The position numbers and the translations under genes were made by a program. The notes under the pieces are model-generated. The model made no database searches and had not been told where the DNA came from. It saw nothing but the letters and a program-made list of their open reading frames with translations. From Postechiella sp039985655 (GTDB lineage: Bacteria; Bacteroidota; Bacteroidia; Flavobacteriales; Flavobacteriaceae), in the NCBI GenBank assembly GCA_039985655.1, contig JBDWSF010000018.1, positions 496,001 to 560,000 on the forward strand: 64,000 nt of DNA, written 5' to 3'. Position 1 is the first letter of the stretch. The number at the start of each line of letters is the position of its first letter. Below, piece by piece: positions 24,681-33,468 of the stretch.

Positions 24681-26393
24681 ATGCAAACATTACAATGGAT
24701 TGATTGGACTGTTTTAACCATTACTTTATTAGCAATAGTTGGATACGGTACTTGGCAAACACGAGGCAGTAAAAACGTTAAAGACTATTTAAAAGGTGGT
24801 AATAACTCAAAATGGTGGACTATCGGACTTTCGGTAATGGCAACTCAAGCTAGTGCGATTACGTTTTTATCGACACCAGGACAGGCCTTTAACGACGGTA
24901 TGGGTTTTGTACAATTTTACTTTGGTTTGCCCATTGCTATGATTGTTATTTGTATGGTTTTTATTCCGCTATATCATCGCTTAAAGGTATACACAGCTTA
25001 CGAATTTCTAGAAAACAGATTCGATTTAAAAACCAGAACACTTACCGCAGTCCTATTTTTAATACAACGTGGCTTAGCGGCAGGAATCACCATTTTTGCA
25101 CCTGCTATTATACTATCAGTTGTATTAGGTTGGGATTTATTATTACTAAATGTATTTATTGGTTTTTTAGTCATAATTTATACCGTTTCTGGTGGAACAC
25201 GAGCTGTAAACGTCACCCAAAAACATCAAATGGTTGTTATTTTTATTGGCATGTTAATCGCTTTCTTTTTAATAGTTAGTAAACTTCCTCAAGATATTAC
25301 ATTCTCAAAAGCATTAGATATAGCCGGGGCAAGTGGTAAAATGGAGATTTTAGATTTCTCTTTTGATCTGAATAACCGTTACACGTTTTGGAGTGGTATT
25401 ATTGGCGGAACCTTTTTAATGCTCTCTTATTTTGGAACAGATCAAAGTCAAGTGCAACGCTATTTATCTGGTAAATCGGTTAAAGAAATGCAATTGGGCT
25501 TAATCTTTAATGGCTTATTAAAAATACCCATGCAATTTTTCATTTTACTAGTTGGAGTTATGGTTTTTGTCTTTTATCAATTCAACCAAGCGCCAATAAA
25601 TTTTAATCCTATAGCAGCCGAAGTCGTTTTAAATTCTGAATATGCAAATGCATATAAATCACTCCAAAAAGAACAAGAAAGTATTTTTAATGATAAACAA
25701 ATATTAATCAAATCGTTTATCAAATCAGATACACCAGAAACTGCAAAATATATCGCACTAGCAAACGAATCTAACGATGAAATTAGAGCCGAAGCTAAGT
25801 TTCTAATAGATAAAGCTGCCGAAGAAAATGACATAAAAGTTGAAAGCAACGATAAAGATTATGTGTTTATACATTTTATATTAAATAATTTACCAAGAGG
25901 ATTAATCGGGCTTTTATTAGCCGTTATTTTAAGTGCAGCCATGTCTAGTACTGCCAGTGAATTAAATGCTTTAGGCTCAACAACAACGATAGATTTATAC
26001 AAACGAAACACAGAAAAAAAGACTGAAGAACAGATGGTAAAAGCTTCAAAATGGTTCACTTTTGCATGGGGAATTATTGCAATTGGTGTAGCATGTGTAG
26101 CAAATTTGGCCGAAAATTTAATTCAGCTAGTAAATATTATAGGTTCCATTTTTTATGGCAATGTCCTCGGTATTTTCTTATTGGCTTTTTTCTTTAAACA
26201 TGTACAAGGAAATGCCGTATTTATTAGCGCTTTAATTACTCAAGTTCTTGTAATTGGTCTATTTCTTTTAAATGAATACGATTTTATAAACCTACCATTT
26301 TTATGGTTAAACTTTGTAGGTTGCGCTATCGTAATTTTTATCACTCTTATTTTACAATCTATATTAAAAAATGACAAAAAAATCACAACATAA
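24681..26393 (+). CDS. Sodium:solute symporter (SSS family)
   Basis: 570 residues, almost entirely hydrophobic segments, about 13-14 by eye. The opening (IDWTVLTITLLAIVGYGTW) and KDYLKGGNNSKWWTIGLSVM, with the ATQASAITFLSTPG stretch, are typical of the SSS family that takes up sugars, amino acids or vitamins with Na+. A hydrophilic insert rich in K and E lies at about residues 325-395 between late membrane segments. The ASAITF and SSTASELNALGS stretches contain the serines expected around the Na2 site. It overlaps the following oxidoreductase gene by 23 bases, so translation is probably coupled. Its substrate is unknown; its neighbours (deacetylase, sugar oxidoreductase) suggest a sugar derivative. 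Confidence 0.9.
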   Translation: MQTLQWIDWTVLTITLLAIVGYGTWQTRGSKNVKDYLKGGNNSKWWTIGLSVMATQASAITFLSTPGQAFNDGMGFVQFYFGLPIAMIVICMVFIPLYHRLKVYTAYEFLENRFDLKTRTLTAVLFLIQRGLAAGITIFAPAIILSVVLGWDLLLLNVFIGFLVIIYTVSGGTRAVNVTQKHQMVVIFIGMLIAFFLIVSKLPQDITFSKALDIAGASGKMEILDFSFDLNNRYTFWSGIIGGTFLMLSYFGTDQSQVQRYLSGKSVKEMQLGLIFNGLLKIPMQFFILLVGVMVFVFYQFNQAPINFNPIAAEVVLNSEYANAYKSLQKEQESIFNDKQILIKSFIKSDTPETAKYIALANESNDEIRAEAKFLIDKAAEENDIKVESNDKDYVFIHFILNNLPRGLIGLLLAVILSAAMSSTASELNALGSTTTIDLYKRNTEKKTEEQMVKASKWFTFAWGIIAIGVACVANLAENLIQLVNIIGSIFYGNVLGIFLLAFFFKHVQGNAVFISALITQVLVIGLFLLNEYDFINLPFLWLNFVGCAIVIFITLILQSILKNDKKITT

Positions 26394-27357
26394 AACTATA
26401 AATTGGGGTATTATTGGTCTTGGTAACATTGCTCATAAATTCGCCCAAGACTTACTAACTATACAAGATGCTAAACTATACGCAGTAGCATCAAGATCGC
26501 AAAACAAAGCTGATGCTTTTGCATCACAATACAAAGCAACAAAAGCTTATGATAACTATGAAACATTGGCAGCAGATCCAAATATAGATGCTGTTTATAT
26601 AGCTACACCACATGCACTTCATAAAGAAAACACCCTATTATGTCTAGAAAATGGCATAGCCGTTTTATGTGAAAAACCTTTTGCCATGGATGCCAACGAA
26701 GTGGATATCATGATTGCCAAGGCCAAAGAAAAAAGCATATTACTTATGGAAGCGCTTTGGACTAACTTTTTACCACATTACCAATTCGTTTTAAAAGAAT
26801 TACAAAACAAAACGTATGGTAATATTACAAAAATAGAAGCCGATTTTGGTTTCTATAGAGCTTTCGATAATTCATCAAGACTATTCAATAAATCTTTAGG
26901 AGGTGGCAGTCTTTTAGATATTGGCATCTACCCTATTTTTGCTGCGCTTTCTACTTTAGGAATTCCAGAAACCATAAAAGCAGAAGCCACAACCTTCGAT
27001 AATGATGCAGATTCATCTTGTCACATGATTTTTAATTATAAAAATGGCGCAACAGCAAAATTAAAAAGCACGTTATTAGAAGATACGCCAACCGAAGCCA
27101 CATTTTATTGCGAAAAAGGGACTATTAAAATTAACTCGCAATTTCATTGCCCATCTACGGTTACAATAACTTCCAAAGAAAAAGAAGAAACTTTTAGATT
27201 TCCAAATCAAGTAAACGGTTATAAATACGAAGCCATTCACTTTAACAAACTCATCCGTCAAGGAAAAACAGAAAGTGATATTATGACTTTCAATTTCAGT
27301 AAACAACTTATTAAAACACTGGATGATGTTAGAGGTATTATAAAGTTGAATTATTAA
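26371..27357 (+). CDS. Gfo/Idh/MocA family NAD(P)-dependent oxidoreductase
   Basis: 328 residues. The N-terminal Rossmann domain has GIIGLGNIAHKFAQD (residues 14-28) for NAD(P) binding, then YIATPHALHKEN and the family's CEKPFAMD, where EKP supplies the catalytic lysine. The C-terminal half is the beta-sheet domain that shapes the sugar pocket. These enzymes oxidise or reduce hydroxyls of sugars, inositols or glycosides. No signal peptide, so it acts in the cytoplasm on what the symporter encoded just upstream brings in. Its start lies inside the symporter gene. The operon ends at a strong hairpin 51 bases after the stop. Confidence 0.9.
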   Translation: MTKKSQHKTINWGIIGLGNIAHKFAQDLLTIQDAKLYAVASRSQNKADAFASQYKATKAYDNYETLAADPNIDAVYIATPHALHKENTLLCLENGIAVLCEKPFAMDANEVDIMIAKAKEKSILLMEALWTNFLPHYQFVLKELQNKTYGNITKIEADFGFYRAFDNSSRLFNKSLGGGSLLDIGIYPIFAALSTLGIPETIKAEATTFDNDADSSCHMIFNYKNGATAKLKSTLLEDTPTEATFYCEKGTIKINSQFHCPSTVTITSKEKEETFRFPNQVNGYKYEAIHFNKLIRQGKTESDIMTFNFSKQLIKTLDDVRGIIKLNY

Positions 27358-27407
27358 ACCTTATAAAGATTTGTCGCGTCCTATAAATTATACAAGTTTT
27401 AAATTCA

Positions 27408-27450
27408 CAAAAAAAGCTGAACAATTTTAAAATAGTTCAGCTTTTTTTTA
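27408..27450. terminator. Bidirectional terminator between oxidoreductase and ettA
   Basis: The stem AGCTGAAC / GTTCAGCT is flanked by an A-run on the left and a T-run on the right, so it serves as an intrinsic terminator in both directions. It lies between two convergent genes that end at 27357 and 27469. Confidence 0.85.
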
Positions 27451-27468
27451 TTTAGTAAAATCTTCTTA

Positions 27469-29160
27469 TTATCTAACCAATTTTCTATACTTAATTCGTT
27501 TTGGCATTAAATCACCACCCAAACGTTTCTTTTTATTTTCTTCATACTCACTAAAACTTCCTTCGAAGAAATAAACTTGACTATCACCTTCGAACGCTAA
27601 AATATGTGTACATATTCTATCTAAAAACCATCTATCATGCGAGATTACTACAGCACAACCTGCAAAGTTTTCCAAGCCTTCTTCTAAAGCTCTTAAAGTA
27701 TTCACATCAAGATCATTAGTAGGCTCATCTAAAAGCAATACATTACCCTCTTCTTTAAGCGTCATTGCAAGATGTAAACGGTTACGTTCTCCTCCAGAAA
27801 GTAATTTTACTTTTTTATTTTGCTCGCCACCAGAGAAATTAAATCGACTTAAATACGCTCTAGAATTCACTTCTTTTCCACCCATTAAAACCAACTCTTG
27901 CTCGTCGCTAAAGTTTTGCCAAATTGTTTTTTCTGGATCTATATTGGTATGACTTTGATCTACATATGCAATCTGAGCAGTATCACCCACAGTAAACTGA
28001 CCTTTATCTGGAGTCTCTTCACCCATTATCATCCTAAAAATAGTGGTTTTACCAGCACCATTAGGGCCTATAACACCAACTATACCAGCTTGGGGTAAAT
28101 TAAAATTTAAATCATCATATAATAATTTATCATCATAACCTTTGGCTACGCCGCTAGCTTCAATAACATTTGTTCCTAAACGAGGTCCGTTAGGAATATA
28201 TATTTCTAATTTTTCATCAAGTTGTTTCTGATCTTGACTCATTAACTTATCGTAGTTCTTCAAACGCGCTTTTTGCTTTGCTTGACGTCCTTTTGCACCT
28301 TGACGTACCCAGTCTAACTCACGTTCCAACGTTTTTTGACGTTTAGATGCTGTTTTACTTTCCTGTGCCATACGTTTCGATTTTTGATCTAACCAAGACG
28401 AGTAATTTCCTTTCCAAGGAATGCCTTCACCTCTATCCAATTCTAAAATCCAACCAGCAACATTATCTAAAAAGTATCTATCATGCGTTACCGCAATTAC
28501 AGTCCCTTTATATTGCGCTAAGTGATGCTCTAACCAATGTACAGATTCCGCATCCAAGTGATTGGTAGGTTCATCTAATAGTAAAACATCTGGTTCTTTT
28601 AATAATAAACGACACAATGCCACACGACGTTTCTCTCCACCAGATAGCACACCAATTTTCTTATCACCATCTGGAGTACGTAATGCATCCATAGCTATTT
28701 CTAATTTGGTATCGAGTTCCCAAGCGTTAGTGGCATCAATTTGATCTTGAAGTTCCGCTTGACGATTCATTAATTTCTCCATCTTGTCTGCATCAGAGTA
28801 TACTTCCTCCAACCCAAACATATCATTTATTTTATTGTATTCATCAAGAATGGCAACCGTTTCGGCAGCACCTTCTTTTACAATTTCCATTACCGTTTTT
28901 TCTGGATCTAATTTTGGTTCTTGTTCTAAAAACCCAACCGAATAATCTTGTAAAAACGTAACATCACCTTGAAAGTTTTTATCAACCCCAGCAATAATCT
29001 TTAATAAAGTCGATTTACCAGAACCGTTAAGCCCTAAAATTCCAATCTTAGCACCGTAAAAGAAACTTAAATATATATTTTTTAATACCGGAGTATTTGC
29101 TCCTGGAAATGTCTTGGTTAAACCAGACATCGAAAAAATCACTTTTTTATCATCACTCAT
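27469..29160 (-). CDS. ettA: Energy-dependent translational throttle protein EttA (ABC-F)
   Basis: 563 residues, full family length, with two ABC ATPase domains and no membrane segment. First domain: Walker A GLNGSGKST (43-51), signature LSGGEKRR, Walker B VLLLDEPTNHLD. Second domain: GPNGAGKTT, LSGGERNR, VLLLDEPTNDLD. Between Walker A and the signature of domain one is the long helical 'arm' insert (about residues 83-155) that distinguishes EttA among ABC-F proteins. A charged linker rich in K, R and Q (KRMAQESKTASKRQ) joins the domains. EttA binds the ribosomal E site and lets the first peptide bond form when ATP is plentiful. The gene stands alone behind the small membrane protein. Confidence 0.95.
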   Translation of the reverse strand: MSDDKKVIFSMSGLTKTFPGANTPVLKNIYLSFFYGAKIGILGLNGSGKSTLLKIIAGVDKNFQGDVTFLQDYSVGFLEQEPKLDPEKTVMEIVKEGAAETVAILDEYNKINDMFGLEEVYSDADKMEKLMNRQAELQDQIDATNAWELDTKLEIAMDALRTPDGDKKIGVLSGGEKRRVALCRLLLKEPDVLLLDEPTNHLDAESVHWLEHHLAQYKGTVIAVTHDRYFLDNVAGWILELDRGEGIPWKGNYSSWLDQKSKRMAQESKTASKRQKTLERELDWVRQGAKGRQAKQKARLKNYDKLMSQDQKQLDEKLEIYIPNGPRLGTNVIEASGVAKGYDDKLLYDDLNFNLPQAGIVGVIGPNGAGKTTIFRMIMGEETPDKGQFTVGDTAQIAYVDQSHTNIDPEKTIWQNFSDEQELVLMGGKEVNSRAYLSRFNFSGGEQNKKVKLLSGGERNRLHLAMTLKEEGNVLLLDEPTNDLDVNTLRALEEGLENFAGCAVVISHDRWFLDRICTHILAFEGDSQVYFFEGSFSEYEENKKKRLGGDLMPKRIKYRKLVR

Positions 29161-29197
29161 TGTCGCTCTTTAATTTTTTATTGATTCGTTACGTTTA

Positions 29198-29380
29198 TTA
29201 CACTCTGCCTTTTAAAGCATTAAATACCCATGCCACAGCAAAAAAACCAAGTCCTACAGCTCCAAAGCCCCATCCAGCAACATCATCATATCTAAAAGCA
29301 CCCAATCCCATTAGTAATAATCCCATCGAAATCATTATCCAAGTAGCCCAAGCCAAAACTGTATTTTTATTCATCGCCAT
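29198..29380 (-). CDS. Small two-helix membrane protein (CAL67264 type)
   Basis: 60 residues with two hydrophobic helices: VLAWATWIMISMGLLLMGLG (about 8-27) and FGAVGLGFFAVAWVFNAL (about 39-56), separated by the short loop AFRYDDVAGWG. I recognise it as the small membrane protein family called CAL67264, typical of Flavobacteriaceae; its function is unknown. Either of two ATG codons (residues 1 or 3) may be the start. It precedes ettA by 37 bases on the same strand, so the two may be co-transcribed. Confidence 0.75.
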   Translation of the reverse strand: MAMNKNTVLAWATWIMISMGLLLMGLGAFRYDDVAGWGFGAVGLGFFAVAWVFNALKGRV

Positions 29381-29519
29381 AATCTATATCTATAATTTGG
29401 TTGTTAGTGTAAACGCAAATATCGTATTTTTAAATAAAAAAGCCTCTATTTCTAGATGCTTTTTGCTATTAACTTCTATTTTTGTGAAAGTAGATTTTTC
29501 AATTAGATAACTTATAATT

Positions 29520-30503
29520 ATGGCGGTTAATAAAATAATTAAATGGGGGTTTATTGGTTGCGGAAGTGTTACCGAAGTTAAAAGTGGACCTGCTTATAAA
29601 CAAACAGAAGGCTTTGAAGTTGTCGCCGTCATGCGTCGTAACGAGGAGAAAGCAAAAGATTATGCAAAAAGACATCACATACCAAAATATTACACCGATG
29701 CTGATGCCTTAATTAATGATCTCGATGTTGATGCTGTTTATATTGCCACGCCACCAGACACACACAAATTATACGCTTTAAAAGTAGCCAAAGCCAACAA
29801 ACCTTGCTGCATAGAAAAGCCTATAACACCTCATTATACGGAAGCTTTAGAAATACATAATGCTTTTAATAAAAAACAACTCCCTTTATTCGTGGCTTAC
29901 TATAGGCGTTCGTTGCCTCGATTTGCAAAAATTAAAGAATGGCTATCTAAGAATGCCATTGGAGAGGTTCGCCATATTAATTGGCAATTACAAAAACCTA
30001 CTAGCGCACTAGATATGTCTAAAACATACAACTGGCGAACAGATTCTAAAATTGCTTCTGCTGGGTATTTTGATGATTTAGCAAGTCATGGACTAGATTT
30101 ATTTACGATGTTTTTAGGAGATATTAAAGAAGCTCACGGTATCAGTTTAAATCAACAAAATCTATATTCAGCAAAAGATGCGGTGACTGCATGTTGGGTG
30201 CATAAAAACGGAGTTACAGGTTCTGGAAACTGGAATTTCGGAGCTAACGCACATGAAGATCATGTTAAAATTACAGGCAGTAAAGGCGCTATTGAATTTT
30301 CTATATTTCATGAAAACCCGATAGTTTTAACAAGCGATTCTAAAAACGAAGCCCTTATTATCGAAAACCCAAAACACATTCAACAATATCATGTCGAAAA
30401 CATGAGTAACCATTTACTATTAAAGGACTATACACACCCTTCAACAGGAGCAACAGCACTTCACACAAGTTGGGTGATGGATAAAATTCTAGGAGAGATT
30501 TAA
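29520..30503 (+). CDS. Gfo/Idh/MocA family oxidoreductase (second copy)
   Basis: 327 residues. The Rossmann start is KWGFIGCGSVTEVKSGP (8-24), then YIATPPDTHKLYALK and the catalytic CIEKPITPH. The C-terminal domain carries WRTDSKIASAGYFDDLASHG, with the conserved GG/AG-x-xxDxxxH pattern (here YFDDLASHGLDL) of the active site. It is clearly different in sequence from the oxidoreductase at 26371, so it is not a recent duplicate. No signal peptide. It stands 126 bases upstream of two ThuA-domain lipoproteins; Gfo/Idh/MocA and ThuA genes often occur together in sugar-degradation loci, so a shared pathway is likely. Confidence 0.9.
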   Translation: MAVNKIIKWGFIGCGSVTEVKSGPAYKQTEGFEVVAVMRRNEEKAKDYAKRHHIPKYYTDADALINDLDVDAVYIATPPDTHKLYALKVAKANKPCCIEKPITPHYTEALEIHNAFNKKQLPLFVAYYRRSLPRFAKIKEWLSKNAIGEVRHINWQLQKPTSALDMSKTYNWRTDSKIASAGYFDDLASHGLDLFTMFLGDIKEAHGISLNQQNLYSAKDAVTACWVHKNGVTGSGNWNFGANAHEDHVKITGSKGAIEFSIFHENPIVLTSDSKNEALIIENPKHIQQYHVENMSNHLLLKDYTHPSTGATALHTSWVMDKILGEI

Positions 30504-30628
30504 GATTGAACCTCTCTTTAATTAAAATTTACTTAAAAGTTTCGTGAATTTTAATAAATAGACATTATTTCACAAAACCGCATCAAACATTTTTATATCT
30601 TTCAATCACTAAACTATTTCGACCAAAT

Positions 30629-31696
30629 ATGAGACTTCTTCTTAGCTGTTCTTTTCTTTTCTGCGGGTTGCTTTTCGTAGGATGCAAATCGAATACAAAT
30701 CAAAAAAAACAATCAAATAATCCAAAACTTAAAGTTCTTATTCTTGATGGTGAAAACAACCATGGCATTTGGCCTAAGACGACTTTTATGATGAAAAGTT
30801 ATCTTGAAGAAACAGATTTATTTGAAGTCGATATTAACCGAAAACTATTTACTTGGATTGGCCCACACTACAACGAAGTTGAAGGTGTAAGTGATATTAA
30901 TGAACTATTGACGATGTACCCGTTAAATGATGGTATTGAAAGAGAAGCCGTAAAAGAAACAAAATATGACCCCAATTATAATCCAGATTTTAATAAATAC
31001 GATTTGGTTATAAATAATTTAGGATGGAAATCTTCGAAATGGCCTGAAGCTACAAAAGCAAATTTCGAAAATTACATAAAAAATGGTGGCGGTATGGTTT
31101 TAGTTCATGCAGCCAATAATGCTTGGGGACAATGGGACGAATACAACAAAATGATTGGTCTTGGAGCTTGGGGAGATAGAGATATAAACTCTGGACCTTA
31201 TGCGTTTTACAATGAAAACGGAGAAGAACAACGTGATCCTTCTGAAGGCATTTGCGCTTCGCATGGTAAACAATACGAATTTCAATTACAAACCAGAGCT
31301 CCAGAACACCCTATAATGAAAGGTTTACCCAAATTATGGTTGCACACTAAAGATGAACTTTACGACCGTATGCGAGGCCCTGCTAATAATATGACTATTC
31401 TTGCTACAGCATACTCTGACTCAATTGGAAATGCGCCACCATGGAACGAAAAAGTAACAGGAACTGGTAGACACGAACCGATGCTAATGGCTATAACCTA
31501 TGGTAAAGGACGCATATTTCATTCCGCATTAGGGCATATGGATTATTCTATGGAATCTGTTGGCTTTATAACAACATTACAACGAGGTGCTGAATGGGCA
31601 GCCACTGGAAACGTAACTCAAAAGATACCTGAAGATTTCCCAAAGGAGCACACGAGTAGTTCAAGAAAATGGACTTTAAAAAAATTAATAAAATAA
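30629..31696 (+). CDS. ThuA-domain lipoprotein, copy 1
   Basis: 355 residues. Lipoprotein signal MRLLLSCSFLFCGLLFVGC with lipobox FVGC (a Cys at 19), followed by a polar linker. The rest is a ThuA domain (trehalose-utilisation type, a class I glutamine-amidotransferase-like fold): LKVLILDGENNHGIWPKTT at about 34-52, YDLVINNLGW, GGGMVLVHAANN, HPIMKGLP, and YGKGRIFHSALGHMDYS. In ThuA-like proteins the amidotransferase Cys is normally absent, and I see none at the expected elbow either. The role is probably sugar binding or conversion at the outer membrane or periplasm. The next gene is a close paralogue. Confidence 0.88.
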   Translation: MRLLLSCSFLFCGLLFVGCKSNTNQKKQSNNPKLKVLILDGENNHGIWPKTTFMMKSYLEETDLFEVDINRKLFTWIGPHYNEVEGVSDINELLTMYPLNDGIEREAVKETKYDPNYNPDFNKYDLVINNLGWKSSKWPEATKANFENYIKNGGGMVLVHAANNAWGQWDEYNKMIGLGAWGDRDINSGPYAFYNENGEEQRDPSEGICASHGKQYEFQLQTRAPEHPIMKGLPKLWLHTKDELYDRMRGPANNMTILATAYSDSIGNAPPWNEKVTGTGRHEPMLMAITYGKGRIFHSALGHMDYSMESVGFITTLQRGAEWAATGNVTQKIPEDFPKEHTSSSRKWTLKKLIK

Positions 31697-31704
31697 TAAG
31701 AAAA

Positions 31705-32679
31705 ATGAAATTTAAGTTAATCGCAATTTGTTGTTTAAGTATTATCGTGTTTAGTTGTAAATCTGGTACAACAACATCTAAAACAAGTTCAAAATCTAAA
31801 TTAAATGTTTTAATTATTGATGGAGAAAACAACCATACTATTTGGCCAAAATCTACTTTAATGATTAAAGATTATCTTGAAGAGACATCTCTTTTTGACG
31901 TCGATATTACTAGAAAAGCTTATACTTGGAATGGTGGAGACTTAATAAACCAGTATCCATTAACACCTACTATAAATACGACATCAGTAAAAAAGCCAAA
32001 AGAAGACCCTAATTTTAATCCAGATTTTAGCAAATACGATTTAATAGTTTCTAATCTAGGTTACAAAGCTTCAAGCTGGCCTGCACAAACTAAAGCTAAT
32101 TTTGAAAAGTATATGGCTAATGGTGGCGGACTTGTAGTTATTCATGCAGCCGACAACTCTTTTGGAAACTGGGATGAATACAATAAAATGATTGGCCTTG
32201 GTGGCTGGGGAGGCAGAAATGCTAAATCTGGTCCTTACGTGTATTATACTGATGACAATGAATTAAAACATGACACCACTGAAGGAAAATGTGGAAGCCA
32301 TGGTAAACAAAGTGAATTTGTACTACAGACCAGATCGCCAGAGCATCCTATTATGAAAGACTTACCTAACATGTGGTTACATACAAAAGATGAACTTTAT
32401 GAAAAGTTAAGAGGACCCGCAGAGAATATGACTATTCTAGCTACTGCACATTCAAACCGTACTGAAAGAAACGAGCCTATGTTAATGACTATTAATTACG
32501 GAAAGGGTCGTGTATTTCATACCGCTTTAGGACACACAGATTATTCTTTGGAATGCGCAGGATTTATTACCACATTACAACGTGGTTCAGAGTGGGCAGT
32601 TACTGGAAAAGTAACTCAAAAAGTACCAGCAGATTTTCCTAGCGAAGAAAGTACGAGTCCTAGAAAATGGGGTGAATAA
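31705..32679 (+). CDS. ThuA-domain lipoprotein, copy 2
   Basis: I take the ATG at 31705 because it begins a proper lipoprotein signal (MKFKLIAICCLSIIVFSC, lipobox VFSC); an earlier in-frame ATG at 31669 lies inside the previous gene. The 324-residue product follows copy 1 closely: LNVLIIDGENNHTIWPKST, YDLIVSNLGY, GGGLVVIHAADN, HPIMKDLP, and YGKGRVFHTALGHTDYS. Copy 2 lacks two stretches present in copy 1 (near EVEGVSDINELLTMY and DSIGNAPPWNEKVTG). It lies 8 bases after copy 1, so this is a tandem duplication in one operon, with enough divergence to allow different ligands. Confidence 0.88.
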   Translation: MKFKLIAICCLSIIVFSCKSGTTTSKTSSKSKLNVLIIDGENNHTIWPKSTLMIKDYLEETSLFDVDITRKAYTWNGGDLINQYPLTPTINTTSVKKPKEDPNFNPDFSKYDLIVSNLGYKASSWPAQTKANFEKYMANGGGLVVIHAADNSFGNWDEYNKMIGLGGWGGRNAKSGPYVYYTDDNELKHDTTEGKCGSHGKQSEFVLQTRSPEHPIMKDLPNMWLHTKDELYEKLRGPAENMTILATAHSNRTERNEPMLMTINYGKGRVFHTALGHTDYSLECAGFITTLQRGSEWAVTGKVTQKVPADFPSEESTSPRKWGE

Positions 32680-32821
32680 TTATATTTAAAAATTAAGGTA
32701 TGTAATTTGTTTTTGTAGCGTTTCTTATATTTAACACAAAATAGAACGCTCTATCTATGATGTCATAGCTCCCAAAGCGTAGCTCTATACAACTTTTTGT
32801 ACTTCATAAAAACTAATACTA

Positions 32822-33307
32822 ATGAAAAAGATTATACTAATCGCAATACTTACTGTTTCTATAATCTCTTGTAAAGAAAAAAAGAAATCAGCCTCTAATA
32901 CCGAAACCATCAATATTGAAAATTTAACGCCTGGGCCAATCGTTCATGAATCATTAAATAATGAACAATTAGAAAAGATAAAATTTATTCAGAAAACGTT
33001 TAATGAAGTTTATCCTATTTCTCTTGAAGAAACAATTACAAATTTCAAACGAGACCAAAATCCCAATAATGAAATAAACATATGGTTAAATATGTCTAAA
33101 ACATTTCAGTCGTTTGCCTTAAAAAATTCAGGCGAAGAAAAAATTGAAGTTAGAAAAGAAGCTTTTAAATTGATTTTAATGCGTTCAATGATGCCTGAAA
33201 AAGAAGCTATAAGTAGTTCGGATTTAAAAGTATTAAGTAAAAATGAAATTCATGAGGTTTTAAATAATTATACTTTAAAAGCAAAACCAATAACAGTAAA
33301 AAAATAA
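32822..33307 (+). CDS. Small lipoprotein, function unknown
   Basis: 161 residues. The N-terminus MKKIILIAILTVSIISC is a lipoprotein signal with lipobox IISC, followed by KEKKKSAS. The mature part is helical and charged, with a segment VHESLNNEQLEKIKFIQKTF and no motif that I recognise. It follows the ThuA pair after 142 bases on the same strand and may have its own promoter. No function can be given. Confidence 0.65.
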   Translation: MKKIILIAILTVSIISCKEKKKSASNTETINIENLTPGPIVHESLNNEQLEKIKFIQKTFNEVYPISLEETITNFKRDQNPNNEINIWLNMSKTFQSFALKNSGEEKIEVRKEAFKLILMRSMMPEKEAISSSDLKVLSKNEIHEVLNNYTLKAKPITVKK

Positions 33308-33468
33308 CCATTTGAAGAGTTCATGGAATATTCAATTCTAAACCTCTTTTTTCAATTCCAGAAAACATTATTAATTCTTTTCTGAATAAGCGCTTTCAGA
33401 CCACTATAAACCCCTTCAATTATCTTAAGTTTCTTCAAATTGCTTGTAGATTCCCAACAATTATATGA

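Noticed and set aside
29097..29510. Plus-strand frame of 137 residues across the ettA start
   Set aside because: It overlaps ettA and the small membrane protein gene in antisense and has no recognisable features.
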